A stretch of 64,000 nt of DNA from Parvimonas sp. oral taxon 110 str. F0139 (GTDB taxonomy: Bacteria; Bacillota; Clostridia; Tissierellales; Peptoniphilaceae), in the NCBI RefSeq assembly GCF_000214475.1, contig NZ_AFII01000002.1:434001-498000 (forward strand). Direction: 5' to 3'. A model generated the notes under the pieces. The model did not search any database. It had not been told where the DNA came from and worked only from the letters and a program-made list of their open reading frames with translations. Shown one piece after another: positions 45,847 through 54,446 of the stretch (positions are counted from its first letter, which is position 1; each line of letters starts with the position of its first letter). Position numbers and translations under genes: made by a program.

Positions 45847-47190
45847 ATGTATCCTTATATTTCTCTAACAGAACAAGATGTTAAAGATATGTTAGATAGC
45901 CTTGGTGTTAATTCTGTTGAAGATTTATTCTCAGATATTCCTGAAGAATTAAAATTAAAGAGAGAATTAAATATTCCAAAAGCAAAGAGTGAGTTGGAAG
46001 TATATAACTATCTAACTAAGTTAGCAAGTAAAAATGCATCTTCAAGTGAATATACAACATTTTTAGGTGCTGGAGCTTATGATCATTATATTCCTGCTGT
46101 TATTCCAACAATAATCAGTAGAAGTGAATTTTTAACTTCATACACTCCATATCAACCAGAAATCAGTCAAGGTACTTTACAATATATATTTGAATTCCAA
46201 ACAATGATTTCTAATCTTACTGGTATGGAATATGCGAATGCATCACTTTATGATCAAGGAACAAGTTTAGCTGAAGCAGCAATTATGACTGCACATCATG
46301 CTAAGAAGAAAAAAGTTTTAGTTTCTGAAGCTATTGCACCTTGGTCAAGAGAAGTTTTAAAAACTTACCTTCATGCTCAACATATTGAAATGGAAGTTGT
46401 TAAAACTTGTAACGGTGTAACTTGTATTGATGATTTAAAAGCAAAATTAAATGATGAAGTTGGAGCTGTTTTAGTTCAAAATCCAAACTTTTTCGGTAAT
46501 ATTGAAGATGTAACTAAGGTTTCTGAACTAGCACATGAATATAAAAAATGTTACTCAGTAGTTTCTGTTGACCCTTCTTCTTTAGGAACTTTAAAGAAAC
46601 CATCTGATTGTAATGTTGATGTAGTTGTTGGTGAAGCTCAATCACTAGGTATTCCTATTTCATATGGTGGACCATACTTAGGATTTATGGCTGTTAATAA
46701 AGAATTTTTAAGAAAGATTCCAGGAAGAATAGTTGGACAAACTGTTGACAGAGATGGAAAGAGATGTTGGGTTCTTACTCTATCAGCCAGAGAACAACAT
46801 ATTAAGAGAGATAAAGCTACTTCAAATATCTGTTCTAACCAAGGTATCAATGTTTTGACTGCAGCAATTTATATGGATCTTTTAGGTAAAGAAGGTCTTA
46901 AAGAACTTTCAAAACAATGTATAAAGAAATCTCATTATCTTTATAAGAAACTTTTAGAAACAGGTAAATTCGAAAAAGTTTTTGATGCACCTTTCTATAA
47001 AGAATTTGCATTAAAAGCTAAAAAACCGGTTTGTGAATTAAATAAGAAATTATTTGAAAATGGTATAATCGGCGGTTTCGATCTTGGAAAGTATTATCCT
47101 GAATTAGAAAATGTTATTATGTTTGCAGTTACTGAAAAACGTACTAAGGAAGAAATAGACAAACTATGTAAGGTATTGGAGGAAGCATAA
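45847..47190 (+). CDS. gcvPA: Glycine dehydrogenase (decarboxylating) subunit 1
   Basis: N-terminal half of the P protein in organisms with a split enzyme (447 residues). It has [20 protein letters not shown] at the start, the [16 protein letters not shown] motif (~75) and [14 protein letters not shown] segment [26 protein letters not shown] lies upstream. It forms the alpha2beta2 enzyme with gcvPB and ends 1 bp before that ATG, with the ribosome-binding site GGAGGAAG inside its last codons, so translation is coupled. Confidence 0.97.
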   Translation: MYPYISLTEQDVKDMLDSLGVNSVEDLFSDIPEELKLKRELNIPKAKSELEVYNYLTKLASKNASSSEYTTFLGAGAYDHYIPAVIPTIISRSEFLTSYTPYQPEISQGTLQYIFEFQTMISNLTGMEYANASLYDQGTSLAEAAIMTAHHAKKKKVLVSEAIAPWSREVLKTYLHAQHIEMEVVKTCNGVTCIDDLKAKLNDEVGAVLVQNPNFFGNIEDVTKVSELAHEYKKCYSVVSVDPSSLGTLKKPSDCNVDVVVGEAQSLGIPISYGGPYLGFMAVNKEFLRKIPGRIVGQTVDRDGKRCWVLTLSAREQHIKRDKATSNICSNQGINVLTAAIYMDLLGKEGLKELSKQCIKKSHYLYKKLLETGKFEKVFDAPFYKEFALKAKKPVCELNKKLFENGIIGGFDLGKYYPELENVIMFAVTEKRTKEEIDKLCKVLEEA

Positions 47191-47191
47191 T

Positions 47192-48640
47192 ATGAAATAC
47201 GATAAATTAATATTTGAACTATCAAAACCTGGTAAAATTGGTCATAAATTACCAGAATTGGATGTTGAAGATGTATGTATTAAAGAGCTAATTCCTGCTG
47301 AACTATTAAATGATGGCGAAATTGATTTACCGGAAGTTTCTGAACCAGAAGTTGTTAGACATTTTGTAAATCTTTCAAATAAAAACTTTGGTGTTGATAC
47401 AGGATTTTATCCACTAGGATCTTGTACAATGAAATACAATCCAAAAATCAACGAAGCTATGTGTGCTCTTCCAGGTTTTGCAACACTTCATCCAAATATT
47501 CCTGAATGTGGAGCTCAAGGTGCTTTACAATTAATGTATGAACTTGGAGAAGCTTTAAATGAAACTTCAGGTATGGATGCTTGCACATTACAACCTGCTG
47601 CCGGAGCTCATGGTGAAATAACAGGTATTATGTTATTTAAAGCATATCATGAAAACAACAAAGATTTCCAAAGAGATAAAATTATAATTCCTGACTCAGC
47701 TCACGGAACTAACCCTGCAACAGCTACAATGGCAGGTTATAAAATTATCGAAATTAAATCTTGTGAAAGCGGATTAGTTGATATTGAAGCATTAAAAGCA
47801 GCTGTTGGCGATGATACTGCTGGTCTAATGCTTACTAACCCTAATACATTAGGATTATTCGAAAAAGAAATTCAAGAAATTACAAAAATCGTACACGATG
47901 CTGGCGGTTTAGTATATTATGATGGAGCAAATGCCAATGCAATTTTAGGACATGTTAGACCTGGAGATATGGGATTTGATGCAATTCACTACAATCTTCA
48001 TAAGACATTCTCTACTCCTCACGGTGGTGGAGGTCCTGGTGCAGGTTATGTTGGATGTAAAGATTTCTTAAAAGACTTCTTACCAGTTCCTATTGTAGTT
48101 AAAAATGGTGAAAAATACAGCTTATCTTATGATGTTCCAAAAACATTAGGTAAGATGAAAGATTTCTATGGACACTTTGGTGTATTAGTTAGAGCTTATG
48201 CTTATATCTTAGCTTTAGGCGCTGACGGACTTAAGAAATCAAGTGATTATGCAGTATTAAATTCTAATTACTTAGCAAATAAATTAAGAGATTACTACAA
48301 TCTTCCTGAAAATGTTAAGTTCAAACATGAATTTGTACTCGGTGGATTAAAGAATCCTAACGGATTAGTAACTCTTGACGTAGCTAAGAGATTGATGGAT
48401 ATGGGATATCATCCACCAACTGTATACTTCCCATTGATTGTTCATGAAGCAATGATGATTGAACCTACTGAAAGTGAATCAAAAGAAACTCTTGACGGAT
48501 TTGCAGAATCTCTAATTAAGATTGCTAAAGAAGCTGAAACAAATCCTGAAATAGTTCATGCAGCACCTCATGATACAGAAATTAAACGTCCTGATGAAAC
48601 ATTAGCTGCAAAAGAATTAATCTTAAAATATACAAAATAG
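47192..48640 (+). CDS. gcvPB: Glycine dehydrogenase (decarboxylating) subunit 2
   Basis: PLP-binding half of the split P protein (482 residues). It contains [55 protein letters not shown], and the PLP-lysine region [20 protein letters not shown] (~270). It decarboxylates glycine and passes aminomethyl to the H-protein lipoyl arm. The last gene of the operon, with a terminator at 48651. In a strict anaerobe the pathway can run for glycine catabolism or for one-carbon supply. Confidence 0.97.
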   Translation: MKYDKLIFELSKPGKIGHKLPELDVEDVCIKELIPAELLNDGEIDLPEVSEPEVVRHFVNLSNKNFGVDTGFYPLGSCTMKYNPKINEAMCALPGFATLHPNIPECGAQGALQLMYELGEALNETSGMDACTLQPAAGAHGEITGIMLFKAYHENNKDFQRDKIIIPDSAHGTNPATATMAGYKIIEIKSCESGLVDIEALKAAVGDDTAGLMLTNPNTLGLFEKEIQEITKIVHDAGGLVYYDGANANAILGHVRPGDMGFDAIHYNLHKTFSTPHGGGGPGAGYVGCKDFLKDFLPVPIVVKNGEKYSLSYDVPKTLGKMKDFYGHFGVLVRAYAYILALGADGLKKSSDYAVLNSNYLANKLRDYYNLPENVKFKHEFVLGGLKNPNGLVTLDVAKRLMDMGYHPPTVYFPLIVHEAMMIEPTESESKETLDGFAESLIKIAKEAETNPEIVHAAPHDTEIKRPDETLAAKELILKYTK

Positions 48641-48650
48641 TATAAATTTA

Positions 48651-48682
48651 AAAAAAGCTGTTATGAAAGTAACAGCTTTTTT
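48651..48682 (+). terminator. Rho-independent terminator after gcvPB
   Basis: AAAAAAGCTGTTA-TGAAAG-TAACAGCTTTTTT, 10-bp stem. Confidence 0.93.
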
Positions 48683-48772
48683 CTTACCTATTTTTAGAAA
48701 ATATTTTAATAAATAATCATTATCTAAAAAAATTAGGGTATAAATTAGTCAGAAAAATTTAGGAGGTTTTTT

Positions 48773-49792
48773 ATGAGTAAACTTTTAAGCCCTATGGAAA
48801 TAGGTAGAAATAGATTTAAAAATAGAGTTGTTATGGCACCAATGTGTATGTTCCATTCAAAAACTGTAGATGGAGTTTTAACTAAAGAGCATTTTGATCA
48901 CTATGTGGCAAGAGCTTTAGGTGGTGTTGCAGGAATAATTACAGAAGCAACTATGGTTAATCCTACTGGTGGAATCAGAAAAGTAGATTTAGGATTATAC
49001 AATGAAACTCAAATGAAAGCTTTTAAAGAACTTGTTGATAGAGTTCATAACTACGACTGTAAAATCGGTATTCAATTAAGTCACGCAGGAAGAAAAGCAG
49101 ATTCATCTTATGAAGATATTATAGCACCAAGTGCAATTCCATTTGCAGATGAAAAAGCACCAAGAGAATTGACTAAAGAAGAAATTATTTCTTTGAAAGA
49201 AGATTTTGTAAATTCTGTAAAACTTGCAAAACAAGCAGGTTTTGACTTTGTAGAAATTCACTGTGCACATGGATATTTGATTAATCAATTTTTATCTCCC
49301 CTATCAAATCAAAGAAATGATGAATACGGTGGTAGTTTAGAAAAAAGATATAAATTTTTAGAAGATATTTTAAAAGCAATTAAAAATATTGACATAGATG
49401 TTCATATTAGAGTTTCTGCTAATGAATATGATGAAAAAGGTAATTCTTTAGAAGACATTATAAGTATTCTAAAACTTGCAAAAGAAGACGGAGTTGTTTT
49501 CAATAGTATTTCAAGTGGTGGAGTTGTACCAAAAAGTCCACTAGTTTATCCGGGATACCAAGCGGAATTAAGTAGAGAAATAAAAAAAGCAAATCTTACA
49601 GTTTCTGCTGTTGGTCTTTTGGAAGACTATGGATTATGTGAATATTTACTTCAAAGTGATGCCTGTGATATGATTTACCAAGGAAGAACATTACTTAAAA
49701 ATCCAAACTGGGTTTATGGTGCTGGAGCATATTTTAATGAAGGAAAAGAAATAGAATATCCACTATTTTCATACTCTGCCATAAAATTTTAA
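48773..49792 (+). CDS. NADH:flavin oxidoreductase / old yellow enzyme family (NamA-like)
   Basis: A 339-residue single-domain FMN ene-reductase. It has NRVVMAPMCMFHS near the N-terminus (FMN site), QLSHAGRKAD, the substrate-histidine motif FVEIHCAHGYLINQFLSPLS (~165, HxxH), NQRNDEYGGSLEKRYKF, IRVSANEY and the FMN-phosphate end ALLxGRTLL-type segment DMIYQGRTLLKNPNW. This resembles YqjM/NamA, which reduces electrophilic enones and nitro compounds. The C-terminal iron-sulfur and NAD domains of 2,4-dienoyl-CoA reductase are absent. AGGAGG upstream; own terminator. Confidence 0.93.
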   Translation: MSKLLSPMEIGRNRFKNRVVMAPMCMFHSKTVDGVLTKEHFDHYVARALGGVAGIITEATMVNPTGGIRKVDLGLYNETQMKAFKELVDRVHNYDCKIGIQLSHAGRKADSSYEDIIAPSAIPFADEKAPRELTKEEIISLKEDFVNSVKLAKQAGFDFVEIHCAHGYLINQFLSPLSNQRNDEYGGSLEKRYKFLEDILKAIKNIDIDVHIRVSANEYDEKGNSLEDIISILKLAKEDGVVFNSISSGGVVPKSPLVYPGYQAELSREIKKANLTVSAVGLLEDYGLCEYLLQSDACDMIYQGRTLLKNPNWVYGAGAYFNEGKEIEYPLFSYSAIKF

Positions 49793-49804
49793 GATAATTT
49801 AAAA

Positions 49805-49838
49805 CAAAAGTAGCTTATAAAGTTAAGCTACTTTTTTA
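49805..49838 (+). terminator. Rho-independent terminator left of array 2
   Basis: AAAAGTAGCTTA-TAAAGT-TAAGCTACTTTTTTA, 8-bp stem. Array 2 starts 4 nt after it. Confidence 0.92.
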
Positions 49839-49840
49839 TA

Positions 49841-50180
49841 TTGTGAAACAACAAGGTTCCTGGGTACCCCACCCGATGCGAAGCATCGTGGAAGGGTGGG
49901 GTTCTTATTACGAAGTAACAAGGTTCCTGGGTACCCCACCCGATGCGAAGCATCGTGGAAGGGTGGGGTTCTTATTACGAAGTAACAAGGTTCCTGGGTA
50001 CCCCACCCGATGCAAAGCATCGTGGAAGGGTAGGGTTGTTATTACGAAGTAACAAGGTTCCTGGGTACCCCACCCGATGCAAAGCATCGTGGAAGGGTAG
50101 GGTTGTTATTACGAAGTAACAAGGTTCCTGGGTACCCCACCCGATGCAAAGCATCGTGGAAGGGTGGGGTTCTTATTAAT
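49841..50180. repeat. 67-bp tandem repeat array 2 (five units)
   Basis: Units begin at 49852, 49919, 49986, 50053 and 50120 with exact 67-bp spacing. The sequence matches array 1 (39.0-39.35 kb) except for small changes such as GGTTCCTGGGTACC and GATGCGAAGCATC in units 1-2. Unit variants follow an A-A-B-B-C order. The outer boundaries TTGTGAAACAACAAGG and GGGTGGGGTTCTTATTA are the same as in array 1. It lies between the OYE gene terminator and the 3' end of a minus-strand gene. No CRISPR-like spacers: the copies are contiguous. Confidence 0.92.
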
Positions 50181-50198
50181 AATTGACCTTTTTCATAA

Positions 50199-50885
50199 CT
50201 ACAACTTAATAACCTTGTCATTTCCCCAACCATACCATGGTACATCATGTTCTAGGTAATCTCCATGTATTTTATTTTGAATTCTAATCATTATAAATGG
50301 TATTAATGACTTTATTATAAATATAATGATATAGATAAATAATTCTGTATAATTAATCATACCATTAAAATCTGTAAATGTTCTATAAAGAAACCATGTA
50401 TTAACTAAAACATTAAATAGTGTTGCTAAAGTTGCAGACATAATATTTATTTCAATTTTTGAATTGTATTTTTTTATAAAATATAATGCTAATAAAGAAA
50501 TATTGTAAACGACAATGGGTTTGTCATTTTTTCTGTAAATCACCAATGATTTTCTACTATAACTTGAACGGTGTTTAATGCTTCCTAATGAACTAAACCA
50601 AACGTGACTCACAGAATTTATCTCTTCAAATGGAACAAATAAATCTATTTTTTTAAGATATATTCCTTCCTTACAAATATATAATTTCCAAGTAAAAAAT
50701 TCAAAATACCATATAAGAACAATTGAAATAACGAAAAAACAAATATTTAAATATTCTACTTTTAACCATTTAAAATCAAATGTAACTTTATTAACTCTAT
50801 CTATTGAATTTATACTAGTTAAAAAAATAGCAAAAATAAACAAAATAAATCTATAATAAATACTATGAAATTTTATCTTTTTCAT
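50199..50885 (-). CDS. Membrane protein with PH-like domain (paralogue 1), unknown function
   Basis: A 228-residue protein. Two N-terminal TM helices (~12-30 and ~42-62) are followed by a soluble segment (~70-125: YICKEGIYLKKIDLFVPFEE, then RKSLVIYRKNDKPIVVYNIS) that resembles a bacterial PH-like domain, and by two or three more TM helices. It shares its first 16 residues (MKKIKFHSIYYRFILF) and the whole layout with the next gene, so the two are tandem duplicates. Function unknown. Confidence 0.72.
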   Translation of the reverse strand: MKKIKFHSIYYRFILFIFAIFLTSINSIDRVNKVTFDFKWLKVEYLNICFFVISIVLIWYFEFFTWKLYICKEGIYLKKIDLFVPFEEINSVSHVWFSSLGSIKHRSSYSRKSLVIYRKNDKPIVVYNISLLALYFIKKYNSKIEINIMSATLATLFNVLVNTWFLYRTFTDFNGMINYTELFIYIIIFIIKSLIPFIMIRIQNKIHGDYLEHDVPWYGWGNDKVIKL

Positions 50886-50900
50886 AACTCTCCTTATTTC

Positions 50901-51599
50901 TTACAATTGAATTACTTTTGAAGAATTTTTGTTATATGCATTATCGTGAAATAAGTAATTCCCGTGTTTTATATTTTCATATTTGACCATTACTAATGGT
51001 ACTAATGTCATCTTTATAATATATACAATAATATAGCTAAGAAATAGCTCTATTTTTATAAATTCTATTTCCCTTGAAAAAACACTATAAAGTATTCCAA
51101 AATTAAGAGCTATATTAAAAATTGTAGCAAATGTAGCAACAATAATATTGGTTTTAATGCTAGGTTTTAAAATTTTCATTATATATAAAGCTAATAAAGA
51201 AATATTATAAATACAAATAGGTTTATTATCTTTTCTGTAGATTACTAAAGATTTTCTATTATACAAATATTGACACCCATGAGGTCGTCTACTCCATTCA
51301 TTAATCCAAACATGGCTTACAGCATCAATGTCTTCCCAAGGAATTAACAAATCTATTTTTCTTAAGTATATTCCTTCTTTACAGACATAAAATTTCCAAC
51401 CAACAAAAGAAAAAATTAATGTAATAGCAATAAAAATTCCAATGAAAATATAATTTAATTTCCATAGTTTTATATTAAAATTATAGAATTGTATTATTCC
51501 ATTTTTATCAGCCATTATCATATTTATAACGAGAATTGCAAAAGCGAGTATAAATAAAATAAATCTATAATAGATACTATGAAATTTTATCTTTTTCAT
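50901..51599 (-). CDS. Membrane protein with PH-like domain (paralogue 2), unknown function
   Basis: A 232-residue paralogue of the preceding protein: FYVCKEGIYLRKIDLLIPWE, the strongly similar RKSLVIYRKDNKPICIYNIS, and TM helices at both ends. Charged residues of the soluble part are conserved between the two, while the TM segments have diverged. It lies 15 bp upstream of paralogue 1 and 14 bp downstream of the EbsA-like gene, so all three are one operon. No named function can be given. Confidence 0.72.
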   Translation of the reverse strand: MKKIKFHSIYYRFILFILAFAILVINMIMADKNGIIQFYNFNIKLWKLNYIFIGIFIAITLIFSFVGWKFYVCKEGIYLRKIDLLIPWEDIDAVSHVWINEWSRRPHGCQYLYNRKSLVIYRKDNKPICIYNISLLALYIMKILKPSIKTNIIVATFATIFNIALNFGILYSVFSREIEFIKIELFLSYIIVYIIKMTLVPLVMVKYENIKHGNYLFHDNAYNKNSSKVIQL

Positions 51600-51613
51600 A
51601 TTCTCTCCTATCT

Positions 51614-52048
51614 TTACTCATCAAAATTAATAGTATGAATTTTAATATTATACCTTTTAGTATCCTGTTTTAAGTTTCTTACCAATTCATCACTTGCTTT
51701 ATCTCTACCGAAAAAAAAGGCTGTCCTCTTTCCATTTTTAAGTTCAATAGTTAGCATATATCTGCTTCCATTTAGTCTTACAGACCTAATTCTGTCAACT
51801 TCAATTGATCTTATCTTTTTTAAAGGTATAACTCTATTTAAAAAATAGAAAGCATTGTGTATATAAAAATTTCCATTTGAAATATGATAAGGTCTAAAAA
51901 CACTTCCTCCACTTCTACAAGCTATTAAAAATCTGCGAAAAAATATAATTGCAAAAACAAAGACTTCAAAAATAAAAGCATTACGAATAATTGTATTTTG
52001 CCATATGCTTTTAAATCCTATCAAATAATATCTAAAAAAATCAGACAT
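51614..52048 (-). CDS. EbsA/PH-domain-like membrane protein, unknown function
   Basis: A 144-residue protein with one or two TM helices near the N-terminus (~22-45) and a C-terminal PH-like domain: SGGSVFRPYHISNGNFYIHN, RVIPLKKIRSIEVDRIRSVR and YMLTIELKNGKRTAFFFG. The pattern resembles EbsA-family pore-forming/surface proteins of lactic bacteria, but only weakly. First gene of the three-gene unit (51614 to 50199), which implies a shared membrane role. Confidence 0.68.
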   Translation of the reverse strand: MSDFFRYYLIGFKSIWQNTIIRNAFIFEVFVFAIIFFRRFLIACRSGGSVFRPYHISNGNFYIHNAFYFLNRVIPLKKIRSIEVDRIRSVRLNGSRYMLTIELKNGKRTAFFFGRDKASDELVRNLKQDTKRYNIKIHTINFDE

Positions 52049-52405
52049 AATAAAAGTCCCCTTAATTCTTTAATCTATACCCTATTATACTATACGTCCT
52101 AATTGTATTCAATATCCACTTTTTACTCTTTGTCTTAAAGACAAATTATTTAGTATATATTTTGATAAAGGATATTATTATACATTTTTAGTGTAAAATC
52201 AATTCAACTAATAAATACAATAAATTTATTTTTATCAATGAAAATTAAGATTTTTCTTAAAATTTACTTTTTTAATTTACAAAGATTTACAAAACTATTA
52301 TCACTTTATGTCCCTGTTCCTTATGATTAAAGTTGTATAATATAATTAAGGAAAACATTATTACAGTATAGTGCTTTTCAGAAATTGAATAAGGAGGAAT
52401 TTTTT
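52049..52405 (+). promoter_or_regulatory. Divergent intergenic region upstream of the alanine symporter gene
   Basis: This 357-bp gap holds TTGTATAAT with a -10 at 52336-52341 on the plus strand and no clear -35; AAGGAGGAAT precedes ATG 52406. Nothing else was recognised. Confidence 0.4.
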
Positions 52406-53779
52406 ATGGATTCATTAATTTCAGTATTGTCCAAGTTTGCAGATTGGCTTTGGGGACCTCCACTTTTGATTTTGTTGGTTGGTGGCGGGATTTTTTTAAC
52501 TATAAGGTTAGGATTTTTTCAAATTCGATATTTTCCTTATATAATGAAACAAACTTTCGGAAAAATGTTTAGTAAAAACAAATCCGGAGAAGGAACTGTT
52601 TCACCTTTCCAAGCAGCAACTGCAGCCCTTGCATCATCTATCGGTGCTGCAAATATAGTGGTTGTACCTTCAATTATTTTTATAGCAGGTCCAGGTTCTA
52701 TACTTTGGATGTGGATTACTGCCATAGTAGGTCAAGCAACAAAATTTGGTGAAATTGTACTCGGTATTCTTTATAGACAAAAAAATGAAGAAGGCGAGTA
52801 TGTTGGTGGAGCTTGTTACTACTTACAACATGGTATCGGTGGAAAAGCAGGGAAAATTTTAGGTTCACTTGTAGCATTTTTCTTTATGATTGAAATTTTA
52901 CCTTCAATTACTGTTCAAACTCTTGCTGCAACAGGTCCTTTGGAACAATTAGGAGTTCATAGATATATTGCTATAGGACTTGTATTCCTTTTAGTAATAT
53001 TGGTAGTTTATGGTGGAATTAAAAGAATTGGTCAAGTAACTGAAATGTTAGTTCCATTTATGGCATTAATTTACTTAATCTTCGGATTTATAGTTCTTGC
53101 TATTAATATAGATAAAGTTCCTGAAGCCTTTAAGATGATTTTTGTTGGTGCTTTTAATCCTAAAGCAATTGCTGGTGGTGCTGCAGGTTGGGCTGTAAAA
53201 AAAGCAATAACTAACGGAGTTGCACGTGGTGTTTACTCTAATGAATCAGGAATGGGCTCTGCACCTTATGCACATTCAACTGCTATTACAGATCACCCTG
53301 CAAGACAAGGTATGTGGGGAGTTTTTGAAGTATTTGTTGATACAATAATTGTTTGTACAATGTCTGCACTTATAGTTTTAACAACAGGAATATGGAAAAA
53401 TCCTGAATACCAATCAATCGCTGTTGAAAGAGCATTTAATTCAATTTTTGGAAATATTGGTAGTATAGTTGTTTCAATTTCATTATTCTTATTTGTTCTT
53501 TCTACAATAATCGTAATAGTATTCTATGTAGAAAAACTTGCAGAATATCTATTTGGAACAAAAGTTGGTAAAATTATGAGATTTGTTGCAACTATTATGA
53601 TAATTGTAGCTGCTAAACTTTCATTTAAACATGCTGGAGTATTCCTAGACTTAACATTAGGCCTTGTAGTTATTCCTAATATGATAGGACTAATCTTTAT
53701 GAGTGGAAAGATTAAAAAAGCTAAAGATGAATTTTTCCATACTGAAGGAGAATTTTACTTAAAAGATAAGGCAAGATAG
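52406..53779 (+). CDS. Sodium:alanine (AGCS) symporter
   Basis: Alanine/glycine:cation symporter of 457 residues with about 11 TM helices. Signature segments: WGPPLLILLVGGGIFLTIRL, SPFQAATAALASSIGAANIV (the GxG/GSGN-like unwound region), and GVARGVYSNESGMGSAPYAH (~275). The upstream in-frame ATG 52385 lacks a proper ribosome-binding site, so ATG 52406 is preferred. It may supply alanine or glycine; glycine import would link it to gcvTPAPB. Terminator at 53801. Confidence 0.94.
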   Translation: MDSLISVLSKFADWLWGPPLLILLVGGGIFLTIRLGFFQIRYFPYIMKQTFGKMFSKNKSGEGTVSPFQAATAALASSIGAANIVVVPSIIFIAGPGSILWMWITAIVGQATKFGEIVLGILYRQKNEEGEYVGGACYYLQHGIGGKAGKILGSLVAFFFMIEILPSITVQTLAATGPLEQLGVHRYIAIGLVFLLVILVVYGGIKRIGQVTEMLVPFMALIYLIFGFIVLAINIDKVPEAFKMIFVGAFNPKAIAGGAAGWAVKKAITNGVARGVYSNESGMGSAPYAHSTAITDHPARQGMWGVFEVFVDTIIVCTMSALIVLTTGIWKNPEYQSIAVERAFNSIFGNIGSIVVSISLFLFVLSTIIVIVFYVEKLAEYLFGTKVGKIMRFVATIMIIVAAKLSFKHAGVFLDLTLGLVVIPNMIGLIFMSGKIKKAKDEFFHTEGEFYLKDKAR

Positions 53780-53800
53780 CCTTCTATAAAATTTATTAAA

Positions 53801-53832
53801 AAAAATCCGAGTTTTCATACTCGGATTTTTTC
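53801..53832 (+). terminator. Rho-independent terminator after the symporter gene
   Basis: AAAAATCCGAGT-TTTCAT-ACTCGGATTTTTT, 8-bp stem plus T6; it also serves the minus-strand gene ending at 53849. An almost identical hairpin sits at 54389. Confidence 0.92.
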
Positions 53833-53848
53833 ATTCTATAAAAATTTT

Positions 53849-54186
53849 CTACTTTTTATCAGGTGTTTTTACAATTATATAAAGTATAACTATAATCGGA
53901 ACAAAAATCCATATTATTGGAGTTGCATAGTATACAAAAGTTGTAACTGCTAATAAAACAGGTGCTTTTTCACGAAATTCAATCGAATTATAAGGCAATC
54001 CGGCTACAACACTCCATGCTCGTAAAAAAAGACAAAATATTGACCAAACTATAAATAAAAAATATAACCTAAATTTTTTAAAAAAGTAGATTTATTATTA
54101 TACTTAGTTCCAACTTCGTTATTTTGACTAGTTTTATCTTCTTCATTCTCTACTTTATTTTCATTTATAATATTTTCTGTAGACAT
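53849..54186 (-). pseudogene. Small membrane protein, frameshifted, unknown function
   Basis: A gene easily missed because it is broken. ATG 54186 (GGAGGAG upstream) opens MSTENIINENKVENEEDKTS with an acidic tail, then fails after about 45 codons. One extra base in the T6 or A6 tract at 54074-54085 restores FKKFRLYFLFIVWSIFCLF, then AWSVVAGLPYNSIEFREKAP and TM helix 2 (VTTFVYYATPIIWIFVPIIV) to TAG 53849, about 112 residues. Two TM helices with an N-terminal cytoplasmic acidic stretch. No family recognised. Confidence 0.7.
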
Positions 54187-54388
54187 TCTATCTCCTCCTT
54201 AAATAATAGTTTTAATTGGATTACAATATTAGTAATAAAACAAAATTTTGAGTAGTTTTCTAATACTCATATAAAATAAAACTATAATTTAAATGACCTT
54301 TAGTATAGCACTTTAGAAACATTATTACAAATATTTCTATAAAATATTATCATATTTTTGTAAAATGTTACAATTATATCTTAATCTC

Positions 54389-54417
54389 AAAAAAATCCGA
54401 GTTCTCATACTCGGATT
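54389..54417 (-). terminator. Rho-independent terminator of the ABC-F gene
   Basis: On the minus strand AATCCGAGTATGAGAACTCGGATTTTTTTG; differs from the 53801 hairpin by one loop base in the shared 24-bp core. Confidence 0.9.
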
Positions 54418-54446
54418 CCCCTCTAAATTTATTTGATTTTTAATAA

